Assembly (NCBI RefSeq): GCF_017353255.1
Contig: NZ_JAFMYU010000005.1
Location: forward strand, 124,001-188,000
Source of the DNA: Fibrella aquatilis
GTDB taxonomy: Bacteria; Bacteroidota; Bacteroidia; Cytophagales; Spirosomataceae
Direction of reading: 5' to 3'
Length of the DNA: 64,000 nt
How positions within the stretch are numbered: the first letter of the stretch is position 1; every line of letters starts with the position of its first letter. Position numbers and translations under genes: made by a program. The notes below the pieces were generated by a model. The model saw only the letters and a list, made by a program, of their open reading frames with translations, was not told where the DNA came from and made no database searches. Below, one piece after another: positions 58,705 through 64,000 of the stretch.

Positions 58705-58842
58705 AAAAGAGTCGTAAGTCTGGGAGTCGATAGTCTGGAAAGTCGCGTTTAGTGTTGATGACGCATCAGTCTGGTTGCAGCAGCGTCAGCAACACTAAAC
58801 GCGACTTTCCAGACTATCGACTCCCAGACTTACGACTCTTTT
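58705..58842. repeat. 60-bp heptad-arm hairpin inside the exbB-exbD operon
   Basis: 58705-58764 and 58783-58842 pair over 60 bases with one mismatch and an 18-nt loop. Units are GTCGTAA, GTCTGGGA, GTCGATA, GTCTGGAAA, then the tip GTGTTGCTGACGC. The right arm covers two bases of the exbB stop (58841-58843). The left arm starts 2 nt upstream of the exbD ATG. Confidence 0.96.
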
Positions 58843-59566
58843 AGCGCACTCGCGCAGTTTCGGTGGGTTTCTGGAGGACTTCCATGAAATCAAAGGCGTT
58901 CATTTCCAGCTTGAGCGTGAAGCGTTCGATCATCATGTTGAGCAGGTGATAGCCTGTATACGCAATCACACCCACCACGAGGCCCGCGCCAGAGGTGATC
59001 ATTTTTTCATATAGACCACCGGCAATAATGCCCACGCTGATGTTATCGGTGAGGGAGATGTCGTAGAAGATGCGGATGATCCCCGAAATCGTACCGATGA
59101 AGCCAAGCATGGGCGCAATACCGGCAATGATGCCCAAATAGCCCAGATTACGCTCCATGCGCGACAATTCGATCTGGCCTACGGTCTCAATCGTGTTTTC
59201 GATGTCTTTGTTTGTGCCCACGCCCACGCGGCCAATGGCTTTCTCGAACACCCGTCCGGCGGCGGTGCGCTGATTTTTACAGAACGACTCCGCCGACTTC
59301 ACGTTGCCCTGCAAGAGCATGTCTTTCACATTATCGACAAAGCCTTCATCAACTTTTCCCTGCTTGCTGATAAGAATCCAGCGTTCGATGATGAGGTAGA
59401 GGGTAGCAAAAAAGAGGAAGGCAATGGGCACCATCACCCAGCCCCCTTTGGCCACCAGATCAAACAAACCCAGCCGTTGAGCGGCGGCGGCACTGGCCGC
59501 AGCAGTAGCTGTTGAGTCGGCAACGGCCGAGGCAGACGTAACGGGAACCTGAAGCAGGATGGTCAT
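58841..59566 (-). CDS. exbB: MotA/TolQ/ExbB proton channel family protein
   Basis: A 241-residue proton channel subunit. An Ala/Ser-rich N-terminus (about 10-30) precedes three membrane helices (about 43-63, 145-168 and 180-205). The conserved GIIAGIAPMLGFIGTISGII segment and the following GLYEKMITSGAGLVVGVIAYTGYHLL helix are typical of the family. The ATG at 59566 is preferred; a longer frame adds 15 residues. An exact -7 box lies about 80 nt upstream. It pairs with exbD downstream, separated by a large hairpin. Confidence 0.94.
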   Translation of the reverse strand: MTILLQVPVTSASAVADSTATAAASAAAAQRLGLFDLVAKGGWVMVPIAFLFFATLYLIIERWILISKQGKVDEGFVDNVKDMLLQGNVKSAESFCKNQRTAAGRVFEKAIGRVGVGTNKDIENTIETVGQIELSRMERNLGYLGIIAGIAPMLGFIGTISGIIRIFYDISLTDNISVGIIAGGLYEKMITSGAGLVVGVIAYTGYHLLNMMIERFTLKLEMNAFDFMEVLQKPTETARVR

Positions 59567-59643
59567 AGATAGAAGGTAAACCGAAAAGTTGGGCGTCGTG
59601 ACGTTCAGCAATCACAACGCCCAGGGCGCTGCGAATCGTATGC

Positions 59644-59651
59644 CAAAGATA
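59644..59651 (-). promoter_or_regulatory. -7 promoter box for exbB
   Basis: On the minus strand the sequence reads TATCTTTG, an exact TAnnTTTG match, giving a leader of about 70 nt. That leader also contains a small hairpin (TGGGCGT/ACGCCCA around 59595-59625). Confidence 0.55.
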
Positions 59652-59697
59652 ACAAAGCCAACGTAGGGCGAAAGGAAATGTGATTCTGGGGGAAATA

Positions 59698-59798
59698 GCG
59701 TAGGGCAGGGAGCGTAGGGCAAAGAGCGGTATTTGCTCCGCCGTCTATACTCCCTGCTCTATGCCCTACGCCCCCTGCTCTATGCTCTCTGCCCCACG
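59698..59798. repeat. Asymmetric heptad array after the photolyase gene
   Basis: The left part (59698-59729) has about four heptads (GTAGGGC, AGGGAGC, GTAGGGC, AAAGAGC). The inverted right part (59741-59798) has about eight (GTGGGGC, AGAGAGC, ATAGAGC and so on, read on the minus strand). The stem is imperfect because unit number differs. The outer right-arm heptads encode the last residues and stop of the photolyase. Confidence 0.85.
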
Positions 59799-61234
59799 CT
59801 CTTCGCTTTCCGCCGTGTCCATTTCGACACGTCGAACAGGGCCAGGGGGTAGGTTTCGCCGAGGGTTACGCCTGCTTCGGCCAGGGTGGCGGGATCGGTT
59901 AGGGAAATGAGGTGCAGGTGTCCAGGCGGGACGTTGGCCAGTTCGGGAAGCCAGCGCGATACATATTCGCCTTTGGGGTCATACTTGCGGGCCTGGGTGT
60001 AGACGTTGAAGTACCGGTCCATACGCGGGTCAGCGCTTACTTTAGCTACCAGGTTCCAGTTGCCCCAGTTACTACACGGGTCGTAGTCGATGAGCAGACT
60101 TTCCAGGTAAGCCGCTCCCCAGGTCCAGAGCACGCCGAGGTCGTTGAGCAGGTGCGAGGCCACATTTTGCCGCCCCCGGTTCGACTGGTAGCCGGTCAGG
60201 TTCAGCTCGCGCATGTTAGCATCGATAAACGGTACGCCCGTTTGGCCGTTGGCCCACTGCCAGAACAGGGCCTTGTCGCGCTGCCAGTGGGCCGTTTTAA
60301 CTCGCCGTGGCCCCGACGGAAAGAAAATGCGCGATCCGTATTTGGCCGTAATAAATCGGAAATAGTCGCGCCAGATCAGTTCAAACACCAACCAGTAGGT
60401 CGATACGTTTTTGACGCGCTCTTTTTCGTACTGCTTCACCTGCCAATAGACACGCCGGGGCGAGAGGCAACCGTAGGCCAGCCAGGCCGAGAACTTGCTC
60501 GAGTAGTCTTCGCCCAGCAGGTTGTTGCGGGTAAACTTGTAGCTTTTAAGACCGTCGCGTTCCCAAAAATAAGCCGCCAGCCGGTCCAGCGCGGCGGTTT
60601 CGCCCCCCACGTGATGGATGGCGGCGCGAGGGTCCTGCACGACGTCTTCGTAGCCAAACTGAGCCAGCGTAGGCAGGAGGCCAGGGTCAACGCCCGTGGG
60701 CAGGCCTACGTACCGGGGTTCTGCCACCTCCGGTCGCACGCTCGACTCGCGTTCGCACCCCCGCCGAAAGTCACGGTACGAGTCGGGGATGGCATCAGCC
60801 ACAAAGGGCAAATCGTCGGGGTGATAGAGCGACAGCATCCAGAAGTACTGCACCGGCACGTTTAGCGCGGCCAGTTGCCTATTAACCTCGGCTTCCATAG
60901 CCACATCATCCTGAGTAATTTCTTTACCCGCATACACCGCCGACGCACCATATTCACGAGCCAGGTCGGCCAGGACCTCAGCCACGTTGCCCACCCGAAT
61001 GAGCAGGTCGCCGCCCCGTTCTTGCAGTCGTCGGCGGAGGTCGGCGAGGGCTTCAAACAAAAAGCGGACACGAAAAACCCCCGCCTTTCGGAAGCCCAGT
61101 TCGGGGTCTTCGGCAAACGAGCGGGGGTCAATAATAAAAACGGGCAGTACACTATCGCCCTGGGCTACGGCCTGCGCAAAGCCTTCGTTGTCGTGCAGGC
61201 GTAGGTCGTTGCGAAACCAGTAAATGATGGGCAT
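59780..61234 (-). CDS. DASH-type cryptochrome / deoxyribodipyrimidine photolyase
   Basis: A 484-residue flavoprotein of the cryptochrome/photolyase family. The ATG at MPIIYWFRNDLRLHD is the family start. The N-terminal alpha/beta antenna domain runs to about 130. The helical FAD domain has the DASH signature region ANMRELNLTGYQSNRGRQ, then NVASHLLNDLG and the WGAAYLESLLIDYDPCSNWGNW stretch. DASH members repair pyrimidine dimers in single-stranded DNA and may act as blue-light sensors. The last residues SVGQRA and the stop are encoded in a heptad array. The hairpin upstream begins 4 nt from the ATG. Confidence 0.94.
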   Translation of the reverse strand: MPIIYWFRNDLRLHDNEGFAQAVAQGDSVLPVFIIDPRSFAEDPELGFRKAGVFRVRFLFEALADLRRRLQERGGDLLIRVGNVAEVLADLAREYGASAVYAGKEITQDDVAMEAEVNRQLAALNVPVQYFWMLSLYHPDDLPFVADAIPDSYRDFRRGCERESSVRPEVAEPRYVGLPTGVDPGLLPTLAQFGYEDVVQDPRAAIHHVGGETAALDRLAAYFWERDGLKSYKFTRNNLLGEDYSSKFSAWLAYGCLSPRRVYWQVKQYEKERVKNVSTYWLVFELIWRDYFRFITAKYGSRIFFPSGPRRVKTAHWQRDKALFWQWANGQTGVPFIDANMRELNLTGYQSNRGRQNVASHLLNDLGVLWTWGAAYLESLLIDYDPCSNWGNWNLVAKVSADPRMDRYFNVYTQARKYDPKGEYVSRWLPELANVPPGHLHLISLTDPATLAEAGVTLGETYPLALFDVSKWTRRKAKSVGQRA

Positions 61235-61238
61235 GAAA

Positions 61239-61317
61239 AAGAGACAAGAGGTAAGAAGCAAGAGACAAGATGTTCATGCCAAGAATCTTATTTCTTGCTT
61301 CTTACCTCTTGTCTCTT
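61239..61317. repeat. 25-bp heptad-arm hairpin upstream of the photolyase
   Basis: 61239-61263 and 61293-61317 are exact reverse complements. Heptads are GAGACAA, GAGGTAA, GAAGCAA, GAGACAA. It lies between the photolyase ATG (4 nt away) and the stop of the upstream minus-strand gene (5 nt away). Confidence 0.92.
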
Positions 61318-61322
61318 CTTCG

Positions 61323-61829
61323 TTACAACGTCGAATCGGCGGCCTGTGTTTGGGGCTGAGCCGGTTGAGCCTGTGGTTGGACGGGTTGGGCCTGTGGTTG
61401 GGCGGGCTGCCCCTGCTGATAACCCGGCGCTGCCGATTGGTCGCCGGGGAGTTGCTGATAGCGATTGCCACCTACAAACTCCACATTGGTGATGTAATAC
61501 TTAGTGTCGCCGTTCCAGGGCAGGCGCAGGATTTTCTCTTCGTAATGCAGCGTTACGCGCTGACCGGTCCGCACAGCTTCGGTGATTTTCTGGGCTGTAG
61601 CTTCGTCTTTCACCGAAAAATCGAAGAATTGTGGCGTCAGTGAGCCTGTTTCGCCCGAAAAGCCCCCCACGTTCAGAACGCCTTCGTAGGTTTTGAACAG
61701 ATAGCCCCGACGGCTGAATTTAGAGACGGTGCCGGCCCGTTCGCCATCAGAAAAACTCCAGCCCGTGAGCAGGTATAAAACGCCCAGGATCAGTAGAACA
61801 AAGACAAGCAGATAGGTGAAAAAGCGCAT
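61323..61829 (-). CDS. Small membrane-anchored protein with Pro/Gln-rich tail
   Basis: A 168-residue protein with one N-terminal membrane helix (about 4-23). A conserved soluble core follows: GTVSKFSRRGYLFKTYEGVLNVGG and FFDFSVKDEATAQKITEAVRTGQRVTLHYEEKILRLPWNGDTKYYI. This wording occurs in a small Bacteroidota family sometimes mislabelled 6-phosphogluconate dehydrogenase; nothing supports that activity. The C-terminal 35 residues are a low-complexity AQPQ/QPAQ repeat. Function unknown. Confidence 0.7.
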   Translation of the reverse strand: MRFFTYLLVFVLLILGVLYLLTGWSFSDGERAGTVSKFSRRGYLFKTYEGVLNVGGFSGETGSLTPQFFDFSVKDEATAQKITEAVRTGQRVTLHYEEKILRLPWNGDTKYYITNVEFVGGNRYQQLPGDQSAAPGYQQGQPAQPQAQPVQPQAQPAQPQTQAADSTL

Positions 61830-61892
61830 AAGCGTCCGTGATTAAGTTTTGTTGCGGACAAATCAACAAAAAGTTAGCCGTGTTTCCCAAAA

Positions 61893-63332
61893 TCACTTTA
61901 CTAGCACCTTTATTGCCTGCCGCACGGATCCTTCCTGTACGGTGAGGATGTAGAGGCCGGGGGTCAAGGTGCTGGCGGGGGTGTAAACGGCTTCTGTGGT
62001 GCTGGAACGAGCCAATTGCCCGGCAATGGTCTGCCCCGAAAGTGCGCTTAATCGTACCTGTGGAGTAGTCATTTGATACAGCCGCAGTTGAATAGCCTGC
62101 CCATCAGTCGGGTTTTCGCGGAGACTGGCGTATGGCTGACTGGTGTCTACCCGAATGGCAACAGCCTTGGAGTAAACTGCGCTACCATCCCGGTCAATCT
62201 GTTTAAGGCGATAATAGTTGACTCCGTGCTGCGGCGACTCATCCGTTAACGAATAATACTGCTGTTGGTTTGTGTTTCCCGCCGACTGGCGCGTACCCAC
62301 TCCTATAAACTCGCTGGCATCACTACTGCGTTGCACTACAAACCGCTCCGACTCACGCTCTGAAGCTGTAGACCAGGTTAACAACACGGTATTTCCCGCC
62401 ACCTGTCCTTTAAAACTAACCAATTCGACAGGTTGCGCTGCCTGCACGGTGCCCGACACAGCCACTAGCGACGTAATGCCGCTACTTGCGTTGGTAATAT
62501 TGCCCGACGGAGCACCTACGGCAGCACCTGTAAGCCGGACATAGATGGTGTTCGTGACGATGGTGCCACCGCTTTGTAGCAGCGTCAGCGAAGGGTTGAA
62601 CCCGCCGCCCGCGCTCGTACTGATTTCATAACCGGCGGGAGCCGTAATCACCAGATCATCAAACAGATTAGCCCCCGAAATACTGTAGTTTTTGGTGGCC
62701 GACGGTACTCCCAACGTCGTTGTGAAGCCCGACAGCGTAATGGGAATTGTGGTGAGCGTTGGCTGCACTATCTTACCTGAAATGGTTGCGCTGCCTATGC
62801 TGATAAAATCGGTACTAGTAGAGGCACCCCAAAAATAAACCCGAATCTTGGCAGTTGCCGTTACCCGCACCACGCTACTGACAACCATAGATACGTTGGT
62901 TGTGGTGGTTGTAACAGGGCCATTGCCAATTGAAACAGCCGTAGTGAAATTATCGGTACTGATACGAGCCTCATACGCAGTAGGTCCGTTCGCTGACTTG
63001 TCTAGGTTGATAACAAATTGCTGAATGGTGAGATCGTACCCTGAATTCGGCGTGATACTAACCTCAAAATAACGAGCTAGATCAATGGATGGCACATTCC
63101 AGCCCTGGCCCCGAAACCGGCTACTTACAATACTAGTTGCCGGCGTAGGTGTAGTGATTGTTGCTACCGAGGCTGTGGCATTAGGGTCTACCGTGTTGGG
63201 GGCTGTTTGTGTAGCACCAAATGGCCAGTTGGCAATAATTTGCCCGAAACTGGCCGAGCCTACCGTGCACAACAACAGGGCCAATAGTAGGCGACAGCAT
63301 AGGTTGTTCAAATAAGCAGTACAGAATGGCAT
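61893..63332 (-). CDS. Secreted T9SS-sorted repeat protein
   Basis: A 479-residue exported protein. The first 31 residues include a signal peptide (LLLALLLCTVGSASFGQ). The N-terminal section is a beta-rich domain (GQGWNVPSIDLARYFEVSI), followed by an Ig-like module (ITLSGFTTTLGVPSATKNYSI). A further beta module, VELVSFKGQVAGNTVLLTW, precedes YYRLKQIDRDG, a pair common just before type IX tails. The C-terminus GLYILTVQEGSVRQAIKVLVK-type ending is a type IX sorting domain, so the protein should be cell-surface or secreted. No enzymatic motif is visible. Confidence 0.82.
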   Translation of the reverse strand: MPFCTAYLNNLCCRLLLALLLCTVGSASFGQIIANWPFGATQTAPNTVDPNATASVATITTPTPATSIVSSRFRGQGWNVPSIDLARYFEVSITPNSGYDLTIQQFVINLDKSANGPTAYEARISTDNFTTAVSIGNGPVTTTTTNVSMVVSSVVRVTATAKIRVYFWGASTSTDFISIGSATISGKIVQPTLTTIPITLSGFTTTLGVPSATKNYSISGANLFDDLVITAPAGYEISTSAGGGFNPSLTLLQSGGTIVTNTIYVRLTGAAVGAPSGNITNASSGITSLVAVSGTVQAAQPVELVSFKGQVAGNTVLLTWSTASERESERFVVQRSSDASEFIGVGTRQSAGNTNQQQYYSLTDESPQHGVNYYRLKQIDRDGSAVYSKAVAIRVDTSQPYASLRENPTDGQAIQLRLYQMTTPQVRLSALSGQTIAGQLARSSTTEAVYTPASTLTPGLYILTVQEGSVRQAIKVLVK

Positions 63333-63485
63333 AAGCTTAAGTCAAGTTAGGTGGGGTAAAGACGAGAGGTGCGCTCAAAAGACACGACAAATGAGCCAGT
63401 TAGTTAAGTAAAAAACCCGTCATTTACTAATGCAAGTAACTAACTGACAATATATTAGCTTGTCGCTTATTAAGTAATTGCCACA

Positions 63486-63522
63486 AAAAAGCCCAACCCA
63501 AAAATTTTCGGGTTGGGCTTTT
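63486..63522. terminator. Terminator downstream of the AraC-type gene
   Basis: A 13-bp perfect stem (AAAAGCCCAACCC, 63487-63499, with 63510-63522) has a T-rich outflow on the minus strand and a shorter one on the plus strand. It lies 30 nt past the regulator's stop. The stretch 63333-63485 is the upstream region of the T9SS cargo gene, with no clear box. Confidence 0.9.
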
Positions 63523-63551
63523 GCAAAAGTCTTATTGCTTAACGGTACTTT

Positions 63552-64000
63552 TTACACGTTCATCAGCGACTCTCTCCGGCGCATTTTGCCGGCGGGGATA
63601 CCAAACATCATTTTAAACCGGCGGCAGAAATAGGCCGTGTCTTTGTAGCCTACTTCGGCACCAATGGCGCGGATGCTCTTTTTGCTCGTGCGCAACAGAC
63701 CCACGGCGGCTTCCATACGCTGATATTCAATGTAGTCCTGCGGGTTGATGCCCGTGAGCATCTTGAAATACTGCCCCACGTAATCTTCCGACACGTTGGC
63801 TACGTTAGCCAGCACTTTGTTCGAAAGGTCGCCGCCGATGTTGTCTTTGATATAGGCAAAAATGTCGATCAGGCGCGGGTCTTTGAAATAGGTGCTGTTG
63901 GTCACGAGTTGTTCCACAAACAGCCGCTGCTTCAGGATGTATCGGATCACCTCGATCACGATCTCTTCCGTTTTGATCTTGATCACGCGGCCCTTACCAG
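63552..64000 (-). CDS. AraC-type HTH regulator, 5' end outside the window
   Basis: At least 149 residues; the frame stays open to the window edge, so the N-terminus is missing (a GTG at 63986 could also serve as start). The C-terminal part is an AraC/XylS double helix-turn-helix: SNKVLANVANVSEDYVGQYFKMLTGINPQDYI-like first helix pair and SIRAIGAEVGYKDTAYFCRRFKMMFG second pair. The segment before it (YFKDPRLIDIFAYIKDNIGG) is the linker typical of this family. Effector and targets are unknown. A strong terminator follows. Confidence 0.85.
   Translation of the reverse strand, partial: GKGRVIKIKTEEIVIEVIRYILKQRLFVEQLVTNSTYFKDPRLIDIFAYIKDNIGGDLSNKVLANVANVSEDYVGQYFKMLTGINPQDYIEYQRMEAAVGLLRTSKKSIRAIGAEVGYKDTAYFCRRFKMMFGIPAGKMRRRESLMNV

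Noticed and set aside
59912-60865. 317-codon plus-strand frame opposite the photolyase
   Set aside because: The minus-strand DASH motifs are complete, and the antisense product has no recognisable domain.
61323-61829. 6-phosphogluconate dehydrogenase
   Set aside because: A database-style label for similar small proteins; there is no Rossmann fold or dehydrogenase motif in 168 residues with a membrane anchor.

Overview
The window looks like chromosomal DNA of a Bacteroidota bacterium, most likely Cytophagales, family Spirosomataceae (Spirosoma/Fibrella-like). Evidence: -7 promoter boxes of the TAnnTTTG type, a type IX secretion C-terminal sorting tail on the protein at 61893-63332, a YpdA-type bacillithiol disulfide reductase, a RicT/PSP1 protein in a non-sporulating setting, a fused alpha/beta 2-oxoacid dehydrogenase E1, and signal peptides and lipoboxes on many proteins. 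Coding DNA is GC-rich and dense. I saw no rRNA, tRNA, CRISPR array, phage or transposase gene.

Layout. 1-5700: a long palindrome at the left edge, a DegP/HtrA protease, a GT4 glycosyltransferase, fabF and a haloalkane dehalogenase, all on the minus strand. 5.8-8.3 kb: Rossmann oxidoreductase, hemE and a GNAT acetyltransferase (plus). 8.3-18.2 kb (minus): GH3 hydrolase, TspO-like membrane protein, Uma2 nuclease-fold protein, heptose-phosphate kinase, ypdA and a 1311-residue SdrD-like secreted protein. 18.3-25.8 kb (plus): priA, a tandem-NBD ABC ATPase, murQ, a quinone-oxidoreductase-like MDR protein and a zinc-ribbon/glycosyltransferase-like protein. 25.8-31 kb: two beta-barrel proteins, a Crp/Fnr regulator, UPF0303, an ArsC-like reductase, a MacB/FtsX permease and a GT2 enzyme. 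31.2-41 kb: ggt, lipoproteins, ndk, nth, fused E1, a DUF1573 protein and an SPFH protein. 40.8-52.2 kb: ricT, purD, recQ, kdsD, an NTF2-like protein, an M28 peptidase, ispH and a GHL10 hydrolase. 52.4-56.8 kb: DUF2256, DUF4142, then a phenylalanine/tyrosine catabolism cluster (hppD, phhA, MarR regulator, flavin-reductase-like protein). 57-64 kb: MFS transporter, exbB/exbD, DASH cryptochrome/photolyase, a small membrane protein, a T9SS cargo protein and a partial AraC-type regulator.

The most striking feature is not a gene. About 22 intergenic spots, roughly one per 3 kb, carry long inverted repeats. Stems run from 19 to 78 bp, many perfect. Their arms are runs of degenerate 7-base units that differ from locus to locus. 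Every one abuts or overlaps a stop codon (within about 10-20 nt, usually 0-8 nt), and none sits between divergent genes. Several arms encode the last residues of the neighbouring protein, and some mirror native gene 3' sequence on the far side of the palindrome. Most lack a U-tract, unlike the eight ordinary terminators also present. I regard this stop-anchored heptad-palindrome family as the best candidate for something undescribed here.
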